Shown in pieces: positions 20,923-35,900 of a stretch of 64,000 nucleotides of DNA; position 1 is the first letter of the stretch, and every line of letters begins with the position of its first letter. The stretch is from positions 12,802,501 through 12,866,500 of the forward strand of contig LR990046.1 of assembly GCA_905147135.1 (NCBI GenBank), given 5' to 3'. The notes under the pieces were generated by a model. That model was not told the origin of the DNA. It worked only from the letters and a program-made list of their open reading frames with translations, and searched no databases. The position numbers and the translations under genes were made by a program. The stretch comes from Blastobasis lacticolella. Lineage: Eukaryota; Arthropoda; Insecta; Lepidoptera; Blastobasidae.

Positions 20923-23900
20923 CTGCGAAACACCGACACGACAATCAATAGGCGCATATGGTTGAGAATAACACAAATGTAATTGGGCAACTCCACTGTT
21001 CTTGTCACTGATATCGGAATATGGAGATGTGAAAAGGTTGCAGTAGGCGTTAAAAGAGTAACATATCACTTGTTCTACTCAATTAGAACTTTAGATTGTG
21101 AATGTGTGCGAAAGTACTGGTTATTATTATTTATAAGCCATTAGGAGCCGGATATCGGTGGCCGAGTGGTTACGGTATCCGACTCGTAAGCGAGAGGTAC
21201 CGGGTTCCAATCCCACTGCGACCATGTACCAATGACTCTTTTCTGAGTTATGTATGTTACTTGAATACTAACCGATGTTCTTACGGTGAGCGAAAACGTC
21301 GTGATGAAACATGCACAACTGAATTTGTAACCATGATCAAATCTGGTCAGGTTTCCCTGGTAGCAGAGTCACAGAGGTCAGATGGCAGTCGTTCTACTGT
21401 AGTTACCTGATCTCCCAAATCCTGGATCATGGTTAAGGTGAACCTCGGGCCCTCGTGCGCGAGAGCATAACCGGGACATTAACACCAAGATGATGATGAT
21501 GATTATTATTTCTATTTATAAGGCATCACCAACGGCAGGGCAAAGGCCGCCTTTCTGCTTATTCGTTAATTAATGTTTCGCACGCACGCCCAGTCCTTTA
21601 AAGAGAGGCGACATCGGATTTAGAAGGAATTTTTGATAACTTATCTCCTTTTCGATATCTGCGGATCTTAGTGATAATGGTATACTCACTCGCCGGCCCC
21701 AATGGATATGTTGTCGCTGCTGCCACGAATGAAATACATATTGTCTCCCGTCCAGCCCCAGTATTTGAACTTTGTCTTCACCGGTGATTGTGGTTCTGTG
21801 AAACGATGTACGATTTGGCATTAGCTACTGCGTCACGTATTTAAAACGTCCATGGACTTTGAAGGTAATTCTAGTTCGACGGAGGTGCAACTTTCTTCTT
21901 CAATACGGTCGCCTGCGGAGTGTGCGAACCCCCTAGCATAACTAAGCAACAGCATTGAGGGGTCCGTTCACTCCTGCGATATGGGAGCGGGGCACTCTTA
22001 GCAGCGCTTACCCGCGCGACCGCTGACAGATAGCTGATAATTATATTTGGGTACTGATAGACAAGGCTGCTGCTATTGCTGTACATTAGTAGAGGCTGTG
22101 CTCATAGTGTATCCACTTGGCAACTCCGACTGTTTGCAGCAGTCACCAGTTGGATGATAGAGAAGTAGAGATGCATCTCACTGTCTCATTGGTGGTCTAT
22201 TTTGCTGATATTCTAATAGCCCACCAGAACAGAGTGACACTGGAAAACCAGACACAGAGGCAATTTCAGAACTCAATTTCTGTACCAGTCCTGGAGCTGG
22301 AATACCTGGGGCTCTACCTCAACCTGTACACAATACAGTGATAAGGATAGGATAAATTATAGGTACTATCTAGGGATACATTTTAATATTTAGCTAACCT
22401 AACTATTCCAAGGGTGCTTACATTGTCGTCGGACTCAGGTCTTCCTGAAGTCTTTAGACAGGGCAGACCCAGAGAGAGGAGGTCGATGCCATTTCAAGCA
22501 TTATTTGAGATTTTTGGAACGTGCTAGGTCAAGGTCGCACTGTTCAAAATACTAGACAGAAAATGCTGCGCTGCCCATTTTCCGGTCTACTGAGATCCTC
22601 GCTGGTCTGTCTGCCTGAGACATTCATCGCTTCGTACGAGACCCATTATAAATTAATTGGTGCTGTATTCTATACTGCCGCGTCTGGACACCACGCGGCT
22701 TGAAATAGGAACGTAGTAACTTCGATGCTTGCCATAAGCGTCGTATCCGATCGATACGACACTGCATAGAGGCGAGTATTCGAGTATCTCACCTTCCTTG
22801 TTTTCTTCTTTGTCCTTGTCGTGATCGCCGTCTGCCTCTCCGCGGGCTTTGTCGGCGTGCTCGGCGTGTGTGGCGATCGCTGGTTTCGCGGGCGCGGCGG
22901 CGGTGGTAGGCGATGGCGTCACCCGCTGGAAGGCGTACAGTAGCGACTCGCCGGTGCCGTAGAAGTGTTCAGATGGACGCAACGCGCACGACGTCAACGC
23001 GCCGAACACCTGGGAAATGGGAAACGATGGTTGAAGGCGCTTCGCTTCTAGCTGGGACTATATTTATAGCTGAGATTGTAGTAAATTAATTTGCAGATCA
23101 CCATCATCATCACAGCCCATAACAGTCCATTGCAGGACTTAGGGCCTCTCTCATGAGAGCGGAGGTTGGCTTGGCTGGCGGGTTGGACGCCACACGGAAT
23201 TCGCAGATACTCCAACATAATTTTGCACAGTTAGTGTGATCAGGAAGTTTCAGGAATTAAGTTATCGGAGGCCGTGACAAATTTATTTATTTTTCAACAA
23301 ATAATTTGTCACGGTTCAGTCGCTTTCCACAACCTTTCTTTCTGCCACTCGCACTCGCACACAGTTCATCCTGCTATTTAGGTGTTTGACCAAAATAAAT
23401 ACAGTTTCATAATTCTTCTTTATTCTTCAATCCGGTTGAGGCTAGTTGCAAAGACGCATATTTCAAAATGTTTCAAACGACCATTGTCCGATTTAACTCG
23501 GTATTGCTTGAAATCAACCGTGACAACTTGCTCTGAAAAGCCGATAAATAGAACCCATACATATATGGATGTGCTAAAACGATGGCACTACTTGTTATTG
23601 TGAATTGGTGCTTATTATCTAGACAATTTTCCTCGCCCCCATAGAGCATTGTACAGTAAACATAATATTATCGTAAATGGAGAGTTATCGTTTTGAACGG
23701 CGTAGTATCTGGCTGGTAGTGTATGGGATAAGTTTTGAGGTAAAAAGAAGTTATAAAATCACCAGCTGAGTGGTCAAACACCTGTTCACCGGCTAAGATT
23801 GCGGTCTGCTTCGTCAGGTGACATGGCGTTGACTAGCTACCGCACAGTTTCATTCACCAGCTGAGAATGCCTGTCCCACCACGGAGATGAGATTGTGGTC

Positions 23901-26900
23901 AACGCCTGCCCTACTATATGACATGCGGTCCGTGGCTGCCCCACCAGATGAACTGCCTACTAACATCTAGAAAGTCCTCCACTACTCATTTCGAATCTCA
24001 TGTATGGACGTTCAATATGTGTATTTTGAGAATATTTATTGTTTATGTTGCCAGGGCAACATGTCCCGAAGTTAGAGGGGTAGAGGTAGGCAATGCATTG
24101 GCGATACCTCTGGAGGGCAATTCTCGCGCTGTTGCATCTCAAATGGAATTTCCTCCGGCCAAAAAACTGTCTTGAATAGTTGAAGAAATATCTTTGGCTC
24201 CAATAGACATTTTAATATCATGATTAATAGAGATATGAGGCTAGAAACAATGTCGAATTCGAGGTGTCACAGTCCGAGAATTAGGCCCCAGGTGTTGCTA
24301 GTGTCTATAGGCAGACGCGACCCACTTTCCATCAGATGGCCTTGCCTGATTGCCTACCGTATGCCATACAAAAAACGCTTTCAACTCACGTTGTTGTCAG
24401 TGTCCTGTATGACGAGCAGCACGGGGCTGTCGACGCGCTGCATCTTGCGGTACATGGAGGCGAGCGAGAACCCGTGCTGGCTCGTGCTGAACGTCAGGGA
24501 CCACATGTAGCCCTGCGCGCGCGCCGGGAGCACGCTGCATAGCTTCTCTCTGAAACCATAAGCGTTGTTGTTACCATCTGGGGGTTTATGAGCAAGGTGT
24601 ATGAACGGTGCTGCCAACAATTATCTGATTTCAATTATTGAAATTCTTCTGCGATTTAGTATCATCGACTTCATGGGTTCAGTTGCTAACAAAATTCGCA
24701 ATAAACTGAAACTATTAAATCGACCATACTCGATAATCGAAAAGTAACAATTTTAATCATTAAAATCAGAGAATTGTTGGCAACAGTGTTTTATGGAACA
24801 CGCGCAAACGCGTTGTTTACAGCTGGATGCGAAAAGCACAGGATCAGCCTTTGTAGAGATCTCTGGAGGAGGCCTATGCCCAGCGGTGGGCGTCTGCTGG
24901 CTGATATGATGACCTATAAATCTCTATAGTAGTAAATACTAATCCCTATTTAATATTGTAAATGCGAAAGTAACTCTGTATGTCTGTCTGTTACACTCAA
25001 TTTTGATAACATTTGGTATAACATAACGGTATAAAGATAGATGGACAAAAAGCTAGTATAATATAAATAAATCATTTTATCTACACTCATAGCATAATGT
25101 TCCAATTACATATTCGAAAACAGTCGTTTAAGGGTGGGTACACTTTTTTCACGCCAGACTACAAAATTTTAAAAAAATACTTTTCGATACAGCATTTCCC
25201 ATACTATTTTCATTACAGCTGTATCGTAAAATAACTTTTTAATCATTACGCAACACTTTAATTTTTTAATTTTTTGTCGGGCGCCGGGACACGGCGTAAT
25301 GTAGGCTGAATACTTAGATGCCTTTAACAAATTCGAATTCAAAATTTAAATTTTCCTGTTTATATTCTGTGTAATTATGTTGTAACTTGTGTTTGTGAAT
25401 GTTTTTCCTTATTTTAAGCAAATAAATATGTAGATAAATGTGAAAATAGTTAAGTGAATTTCCCGCCGCTTGATATCCTTGACGCGTAGATATAACAGAA
25501 CTGACTCGCAGCTTAATTATAGGTACGATATTTTAACATAAAAATATGAGTGTAGATAAAGTAGTGTATGCAACTGCATATAATTAGGTATTATATGACA
25601 GTTGCATAAACTACTATTATGCGTTTCGGTAACCATAATTGTGTTAGTAATCGACCTGCAACACCAGCGGAATCACCGAATGTGCCTCTTTAACCTTGTG
25701 TTGTTTTGGTCTATCAATTCATCACAATAATTACAGTCATAAGTTTAATATGATAACAACATTCAAAAGAATGAGCCTGTTTACCGTTCCATGACAAGTC
25801 AAAATTTGTGTGGAAGCTATAGTGCAAAGTAGACATTGTGATTGTGAAAAAGGTTTCGGGTTCCGACAGAGTTTTTGTTTGCCTGTGATTGTAATTGGAG
25901 TACTGATGACGTTTGACGTTACATAATTTGGATCCCACGGTTATCGGGTAATATACCTATTACCACGAGCAAGTAAGTATATGTTACAGGCTGTTTACTT
26001 ACAGCGGACGTTACCGATATGTACAAATAGCATAAGAAAGAATAATAGGGTGTCAAAGCGATATTAATTATTTATTAACATAATATGGAAAAAAAATGTA
26101 TCTAATCCTAAAACAAAATTAAATACGGTTATAAAACAAAAGAGTTGAGAACAATACAAAGAGGATTTCAAGATTGACTGTCTCTTTCTCGCTGATGATG
26201 CCAAACCACCGTGGCCATTGCCCTCTCTGTCTAAAGAATTTAAAACGTTCACTTTACCTTGTTTATTTCTAAAATCATCATAAAATTGTTTTGCAATGCT
26301 ATTCGATAAGTTAACATTTTTGAATTGAAGTAAAAACCATAATTTCAAGTCCGATACCGTATTAGCTCTAAGTAATGCCATAATAATCAAATTTTTAACA
26401 ACTCGTAACTCTAATAAATCCGGTATCGCGAACCTTAAAAATGTAACTACTTAATAATATAACGTACGTACTGAGTATCAGTAAGGAAATAATGCACTGT
26501 ATACATATTCCTTTTTCCCTGAGCATTTGCCTGTTAAACGAATAATTAGAACATAATAATGAACTTTGGCCTGCGATTTGGTCCGCGCCTTGGTATTTTC
26601 TTGACTTCAAAATAAATCCTCAAAAATTTGGGTGTCGACACTACTCGGTGGCGTAGGGTACACTCTTGTTATCCCCTTAACTGCCCCGTGGGACGCCTGG
26701 TGGTAGTTCTCTTTCGGTGGAGGCTGGTCAATACCCCCTAGCCAAACGGCTTGCGCCGTGGTCTGGGAAGAAGTCTGATGAAGCCGTTTCTGGGGCCTGC
26801 GCAGCAACGCTTTTGACGAACGTTTTTGCCTCTTCCACCTGCCATTCCATCGTAGATTGCATCTACTCTTAACATCAGATATATAAAAACAACCATGGAT

Positions 26901-29900
26901 AGGGCAAAAAAGAGAATCCTCATGATCATCGCACAGCTTGTTATTCTGCTACCCACATGGTATTGTGTTTCTGTGTTCAAATTACGCAAGTAAAAGCAAA
27001 AAAAGCAATAAGTATTATAATGTATGCACGTTTCTACACACACAGAGCTACTCGTACAGTACCTAATTAGCTCCCAGGTCAAATCAACAATTTTTAATAT
27101 CACTGCCTAAGGTCATAGGATTGGTTAGGTTTCATACGTTGGATGTAATTTATATATGGTGCTGTGTCCACGTGTCCCAAGATCCTACGTCTCTCTGCAA
27201 TAATATAGCGTCTAATAGTGTGCAGCGGCTAGTGGTCTTGATATAACTAATACCTACTCTCTTACTCTTCGCTAATGTGGACGAGGATCAAAGCTAATAT
27301 TGCTACGATAATTATCATGGCCAGTTACTAAGTACCTAAAAATGCTTACAATTACTTATGGAATGAATGTGGCGAAGCCCTTAGCACTATAAAAAAATAT
27401 TTAGGTTCTGTCCAGTAGAGCCCCCACTAATCCTCAGGCGCTAAACTATCTTATACCGAATTTCATCAAAATTGGTATTATGGTTTAGCCGCGAAAGTGT
27501 AACAGACAGACATATACTAAGGACTATCGTAGCCATTTCCTATAAAGCACACAATTTGACATAAGTACAACTTAAATACTAAATACTAAGCGTTTGTCAC
27601 ATACCTGTGTTCCATAGTGAATATCTCCGAGGTGCCGATGAGGTCGGGCGGCGAGAACTCCATGTCGACGGAGGCGCCCGACGAGTACAGCGCGCGCCGC
27701 AGCTCATCGCTCATAGACAGCACCTGCGCGTACGCAACAGAGTCAGAATTGGCTATGCATATAGAACCACCTATTGTAACACCAGGGGCGCCTCTGTCTG
27801 TACTCGCTTTGTTAAGTTAAGCGGTGCCTTTTGGATTCACGAATCAAGATGTAGGTAATTATCGTGAATGTTATTTTGTATTGCGCAATATTTGATTTAC
27901 CTCTCCTTTGACGAAAATAAATCGCAGTTCATAGACTATTTACATTCTTTATACAGCCAATTGCAACGTTTTTTTTCTTACAATAGATATTTAATACGAA
28001 ATATACGAATTAACTGTATAAAATTAGAGACTTTATCTAGTTTCTAATAATATATTTTAATGAAATTGACTGTAAAAGTGATCCCTTATACTTTACCTAC
28101 CAATTTCGATGACCAATTTTTATTAATAAATCATGCGATATCGAACCATAATAAAAATAAAAATGTAGTATGGCAAATGAAACATTCATTTTGTGTTACA
28201 TTCATTAAATAGTGACGGTGACATGGCGATCTGATGGTATATTTTAATGACAAAATGCATGCTATAGTAAAGTGAGGTGATGCATTCCATTTGAATCTAC
28301 AGTTCACATTCAACATAGAAATTGGTGACAATCCGTGCACGGGTGCACTAATTACACATTAAGGTATACCAATTACGGTGTGACAACGTCCTTAGAATTA
28401 CAATACATACGCTAGCGCTCCGCTACTGTACCACTTAATTCTCTACTAAGTGTTTTTAAGATCATTCATGTGTGTAAATAAATTAAACTTGTGATATTTA
28501 TACAATTGCACGGCATACAATACTTTGCTAATTGCTAGACCATGTTTACAAATTTACACGATAATTTGGATAGCGTCTACGAGTGAATTGCACAATTTAT
28601 TGACATTACCTACAACTTTATTCTGAGCCGTGACCGTACCATGTAATCAATATGTAGACCAGGGACCCTATTTTTGAATCGCTCGCCTCGATTCGAACTT
28701 TCAATTTTGATTTTCGGCAGGAAAAATTAGATATTTTGATGCATGATACTGATTTTCCAAACTTTTAACCGTACTCTTTCGGTATTACCAATATGATTTT
28801 TTCTTGCCGAAAATCAAAATTGAAAACCGTTGGAATCGAGCCGAGTGATAAAAAAATAGAGCCCCTGACATTGGTTTGAGGGACTGGTTGTATATGCTTC
28901 TACACCGCTGCTATCTTACCTCGCACAAAGAGTGTATGGTGGCCCTCCTACGCAGATGATGCAGGGTATCTTTATTGCATATGGAATGGATGGTACCCCT
29001 CCGCTGTACCGTGACCACGTTGAACACAAAGAACTCCGCTTTGCGGATTTTCTCGATAATCCTTCGCGCTACACGCCTTAGGAAACCAAACATTTTTCCT
29101 GATTTTGACGCGATGTTTTTTGAGTAGCTGGTGTTATTTGTTATCTCCATTGATTCGTTTTGTCGGTACGTGGGTATCAACTAGAGAGCTGCGCGTCGCA
29201 CTGTAGCCGCACTATTTACGGTTGTATTCCTACTAGGGCCATGTTGACCTTTATGTTGACGCGTATTTATTTCTTTAATGCTGACATTATGTGCATTTTC
29301 CGGTTTGAGAGACCGCTACCCCACATGCAGACTTGATCTTGAACGGGCTTTGACTGTGGCGGGCTGTCTTCGCCCTCTACTAGCAATAATCTTGGGTCGT
29401 CTATCTTATCTCGGAACAATCGTTTGATAATTTACAATCAGAGCTTACGGTTAATTTACGACCTATTTAAGTAAGCGGTGGTGCTCATAAACAAAATCGA
29501 TACCGGCCGGCGAGTGAACTGATAAATAACATTTAAGGCCTTTACTAATTTTCACTAATTTATGTATTTACTAGTGGACCCAGCGCGACTTCGTTGGCGT
29601 ACACCTACTTTACCTGTACCTACCCTTTTTTACCTGCTTTTAAACATTCCTCTTGAATCACTCAATGTATTGTTGAAAACCGCATTAAAGCCGTTGCGTA
29701 GTTTGTAATATCTTAACTTGTACATAGATACATAAGGACAGACGTCGGAAGGCGACTTTATTTTATACTATGTATAGAAAACAATAAAAAGAGTACATAA
29801 GTATTTCTATTGTTTTAATCAATAAAACTTTACTAAGAATATAGATTTTATTAGAATTGCTCGCCCAATTTATGATAACGATTTTATTACTCTACGTTGT

Positions 29901-32900
29901 GTCGTCGAAATATTGATCCATAAAATATTACATGATAACGTACACAATAAGTCGTTTGCATATAATAAAAATGTACGTTAAGTATATTACAGAATATACA
30001 TATCTCTTTATAAACTTAATCAAATTGTTGTTTGTTGGATCACAGTAGATACAAGTTGGTACACATTTACGTAGGGTACGTTTCATTTTTCAATTATGTC
30101 GAAACTACGGTAGCTAAAGCCTATTAAACCTACATATAAAATGTTATGGATATAATAACAAATTGTGCATAATTAGAGAAGGCAGCAAGGTAAATTGCGA
30201 AACCTTATCGATTATGAGCATTTCTAGTGCACAACTAATCGTCGCAAAATAGGTTAAAACACGCGCTATAGGCTCGATATCGCTCAGCCGGCAAGCTATA
30301 GTTCAATACGCGTTTCAAACGTGTGAGGAAGGTATTCTAGACGTTCTACTGTTTCAGTAAGATGACAATATATGGTAGGCTAGGCCTTGCTACGGCTCCG
30401 CTGGGTCGTTCGCCTCTCTCTCTATTTATAGAACGGTTCCTGTTAACGACTGGGGCTGCCATGGCGCCCAGATACCTACATTTTTTCACCATCAGCTGAC
30501 TAAGACATTCCTATTACGGACACGGCATGTGAATACGTAAATTTAAATATACGATTGCAGGCAAGTACGTCGAACCGATTCGCCAAGGACTAAAATTGAT
30601 TAAAATTCCATATTACGCGGTTGTATCAGCCTAGGTTACGACGAACAATTTTAGTGTTTTTGAAGCTTTAAATTAGCGGTGGGCAATCAGAATTTTTATT
30701 GCTACCCTTATCGGTATTTTTACAAATGAAATAGACACGTAACAAGTCGTTTTCCACAGTTAGTAACAGTGTAATTTTTATCTCAAAACATCGACATACC
30801 CAGCACGGTAACGTACTAATAAGCTATACTCCATACCACTTAAGTAGGCACGTAAGTACCTATCAATTTTTTTAATGCAATAATATTTACAAAAGTTCTA
30901 TTAATAATACCCATTTGTCATTAATCCAATAAAATAAGTGGTAGGTATAATGCAATATAAAGTTTTTATAATCGTCTACAGCGTGGCGCAGCCGGCTTTT
31001 TGTAGGCGTCATTATTTTTCCAGCGATAGAATATTCGTTTATGCATTTTGTTGACGCGAAGGTTGAAGGTTGATGACGTGAGTACGTACGGCAGCGAATC
31101 GTGCCAGCGTATTACGCGTATCTGCGATTAGCTAAACAACAGTTGTTTGATAATTATCGTGAATGTACGAGTATGTCTGTACAGCGATGTCCCGTTAGCG
31201 AGGTGGCCCTGTCTCACCTTGTCGTCGCCGTAGTCCGGCGGCGAGCCACCCGCGACGGGGCTCAGCCGCACCATTTCTATCCACTTCATGGTCTGCATCG
31301 TCACGGGGTCAAACAAACGGCCGCGGCCGCGATCGCGATGCACCAAAACACTATGTCCACATCACATCGGCTGCCGCTTAATTTAGAATGGCCCACGCAA
31401 TTACAGGGATTCGCTCACAAACACTGCCGCGCGTCTGATTACAAACAAGGGAGACGTTTGTTCGTACACTGGCGGTTTAATGAGCGTGCATTCGTGGTAA
31501 TGCAGCGGGTGTGTCGGAAGGCCGGGGCATGTAATTTTATTGTTCGATTCTGAGTGTGGCACACGAGAGGCGCGGAGGCCGGTGCGCGCGGCCTCAGCTC
31601 TGGAGGTCTGTTTACGAACTAACGACGAACTAAAGGAAAGGCAGCGCCGCCGCCGCCGCCGCCCGGCACTGCGTGGCGCCCGCGCACGCAGCCCGCTCGT
31701 CAACCTTAATTACGGTTTCTTCATAATTAATCACAAACATATTTACACTTACTTGTAAACTGTCAATTAAATAATTTTGTGTGCGTACACACAAAACATT
31801 ATTATTTATTTTACCACGAATGGAGTGCTGCTTTGTTTGGTAATTTTTCGTTTCCTTTGTGGCAATATTTCTCACAAAAAATTCTAGTTCCAACTAAACA
31901 ATTTGATGAATCACGGAACCATATTGTTTCTGACGGACGTAACTAATGACGTAATTCAACAGATTTTTTTTTTTTTTTATGTCATACGGTAGGCAAACAG
32001 GCAAGCGGGCCACCTGATGGAAAGTGGTAACCACTGCCCATAGACATTAGCAACACCAAGAGTATCGCTAATGCGTTGCCCACCTCTATAACACGTTGCT
32101 CTGGCAGCAAAAAGCAAATGCCACTCCACTGCCAAAGCCACGGTTCCCCAAATCCCCACCCCATGGAGCACTGGAAACCTTACTCACCGGCAGAAACACA
32201 ATACTATTTAAAAGAGTATTATTTAGCTGCGGTATTCTGTAAGGTGGAGGTACTTCCCCAGTCGGGCGGCTCCAATTCGAACGAGATACCCCGCTATGCC
32301 CTACCTCTCTTAAAATAAATATTTATCCTTATAATTGGTACCAAATGTTACAAAAAATACATCAAAAAGGTATCCGTTGTTAGTGCTTGTAACTAGGTTA
32401 CACTAATCTATAGTATCATCATTAGAAATAGTTTGGGATTAGGACGTCATTGATGTCGAATACAGTACAAGGCATTGTGTACGAAATTTAATACACGACT
32501 GAATAAGTAGCCTTTGATAGATGAGGCAACAAATAACAAGATGCATCGAAATGAGTGCGACGTTCATATATTTTATAGTGTTCACTATACATACCTCAAC
32601 AAACTCATCATCATCTGAGCGGTCAATCCCGGCTACTGCCAGGTACATACCTCAACAAAGTCTATGTTCTAAATATAAATGAACTAGAGGTACGAGCTGG
32701 TACGAGTGTTAATACAAGCTGCGAGACACTTTTTTGTCTTATTAGCCAAGGAATTACGATTAATACGATTGCAAATAGACATAGGAAAGCGTAATTATTC
32801 TATTGTCAGCACGCTGATATGTTTACACGGATTACACGGTCTGACTTGGCAAACAATGTCGCGGTCAGTATGTTAGCATAGGCCGAGTTGTGACGCCTAA

Positions 32901-35900
32901 GACTTATTACTAGGCAGACTTATTTTTAGGCATATAAAAAAAATTACCACTATTATTATATTTGACAGGACTTACACGCGACGTACCTTTTCGATTTGTT
33001 TTCCCAACATTTCGGTAGGGTTACACCCACCCAAAGTAGTGTTAAAAAATTAACACTACTTTGAAATAGTGACTATCAACAGGCTCTAAATGTGGTCCAA
33101 AATTAAAATGGATAAACTTCCATCTTAATCTTACCTTATTTATTATATAATACAACTATTCTGTTAATAATATGAAGAAAATTAACGAGAAAACTTGAGG
33201 GCACAACACGACCAGTCAGCTAGCAAGGTACGTATGTTAGCCGGTAAGGTTGGATCTCGTGGAGATAGTTATTCAGAGTAAGGACACGTTTAACAACCTA
33301 ATGTAATTATTATATGAATACCTAATACTCCGAGTTATAATATAAGCAACTTACAAATAGCACCTATAAATAAAACATGTGCTTGGAAATGTTGTGATAC
33401 AGATTAAGCGCAACTCGCCAATCCCACCGGAGCCAAAGCGGCATGCTAATCTCATGCGATCCGAATAATTGTACACTACGTGGGCATGCAGAAAATCCAC
33501 TTCGTTCCACGGAGACCAACTAAATCTCGATATAACCGCGCGTATAATAGCCGAGTTGCTTTTTAACTTGAGCCAGCGTTAATTAAAGCGTCCCAACTTA
33601 TAACGACTAGACGCAACGAAAATGGGAAATATTTTCTGAACAAAATACGGAAAAGAAGAAACGGCTAGAGAGTAAAGCAAGTTGTGTGGAAATGGAAACG
33701 AGATCGCCAACTCATAAGTTCAGCCGTTGTTGACGACGACCAACTTACAAACTAAGTGAACTCGACTAGGTTACTAATTTCTCGTTCTACCTTAGGACGT
33801 AATCATAAATATATCGCGACACGGGGTGCCAATCGACTTCAGAGGCTGTTCAACCAGTCTCAAGGTCCCCGGTACCCTTGGCATCTCGTGTCTATGTCGC
33901 AGCCAAATGGTTAAATTAGCCGGTTAATCAAACGGCTAGCTATTTAAGCAGTTATTTAATTGAAAATTGGCCAAATTCATGAACTTTGAAAGTAAAGTCA
34001 AATGAACGATATTGCCTCGAGTTTACGGAGCTTTTCCATTCATTGTCATAATGCTAACCTAAACTAACAGAATAGAAACCTAATGCAAACTATTATTATA
34101 CTATGAAGTTATTGTGGGTAGGTTAGCATTGGAACAATGTGTGGAAGAGCTGCGTAAACTCGAGGCAATATCGTTCTTTCAACATCACTTTAAAATTTTA
34201 TGAAACTGGCAAATGTTCAACTAAATAACTGCTCAGAAAGCTAGCCGTTTAGTTAACCGGCTAATTTAACCATCCGGCTGCGATATCTATACCAGGTATT
34301 GAAGTAATTGCTGGAGAAACTATATTCTATTTCTTACCCCGGAAGAGGGCGGGCGGAGGCCGACGGTGGCGCGTCGGTGTTGCATTCGCGCGAGTCTTGT
34401 ATGCAGAATGAGCGCTACGGGATCACAACTAATTGCGAACAACACGAGGCAGAGCCGCCTTGCCACCGTTTGGCTAGTTTATAATTGTACTAGTGATCCG
34501 CCCCGGAGCGAATAGGCAGACAACTAACTACGTTGAATATAAATTTGTTCTAGAAACGACCGTGACGAAATTCATCGGAGTTTGAAAAATGCAGGCATGC
34601 TCTATCATCGGCCGCATTGTCACTTACCACCAGGTGAGCTAGCGGTCAAATGCCTAGCTAGTCTAATTATAAAAAATGAAGCTAAGAAAACAAACACAAG
34701 CGCGAAAAGCAACTTTGCTTTGGAGATGCATGTTCATGAATGAACAAACACCTGAAGTTCTATTTCATGAAACTGAATAGACGAATTGAAATTATTCGAG
34801 TCTGTCCTTGCGACTAGACAATTCCCTCCCTTCAAGTTCGCTGCGGAATTAGAGTTCCATACATATTTTATTATTAATATCACATTTCATTGACGCAGTT
34901 CACGAATAGTTTAACAAATGTATCGAATTGTATATGCGAAATGCAACGCCGCTTCCGATTTTTCTTGTTTATTTATTATAAATGACAAACGCTCCAAGTA
35001 CGTCCCAAGCGCTCGAGTCTCATTCGGCTCTGGAGGCGATTACGGGCGCCAAAGTGGAAGGAGTTTAATTGAAACGCCCGCCAACAAACATGCAAATTAA
35101 TTATAGAGATATATTGTTAACGCCGTCATAAGTATACGGGACAAGAGGTCGAAGACGACGGATCAACTACATGCACTAATAGAGATGATCTAACGTGGCT
35201 ACGTCGTGCTAACACTCCAGACCTCGCCCGCTTGCTATAATTATAGTCATTGGCGACAATTCTCACACTTAGATCCCTCACTGATCGACACGCCAGTAGA
35301 GTCGCAGTGTTACCTATACTCATTATTTGTGGTTTAAATGATGACAAGTTCAATGGCCAGCTTAATTCAATAATTAAATTAGGGCAAAAGATCATTTCAA
35401 TTTATGGAAGAATAAAAAATCGAGCTATCTTTAGTCTTACAGATTAGATAATTTGTATTTATAACCCTTGGCAAAAATACTATAAACAGGTAGGTAACGC
35501 CGATAAAATGCAACCACCAACAGATTCAAAAATAATAATCATCTTGACGTTGATGTCCCGGTCACGCGCACGAGGACCCGGGGTCTGCCTTGACCATGCT
35601 CCAGGATTTGACCGATCAGATAATTACAGTGGAGCGGAGAGGAGATGGGATCATGGTTACACATTCACTCGCGTGAATGTGCAGGTTTCATCACGATGTT
35701 GTCCCTAACCGCAAGAGCATCAGTTAGAATCAAAGTAATGTACATAACTCCGAAAAGTGTGGTTCATTGCGGCAGTAGGATTCGAACCCGGTACCTTTCG
35801 CTTACGAGTCGGATACATTTACCACTAGGCCACCCACGCTCCACGCGCCTTCATAGTTATTGCATATTCTGTGGGTTTTATCAATGATTCATACAGTAGG

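Noticed and set aside
21153..21225. tRNA gene with CGT-like anticodon
   Set aside because: A and B boxes are present, but acceptor-stem pairing is lacking and the same head plus body recurs at 35535-35845, so it is a tRNA-derived SINE.
31101..31553. 150-codon plus-strand frame
   Set aside because: Antisense to the OXR1 exon at 31218-31292 and the CpG-rich block; composition-driven.
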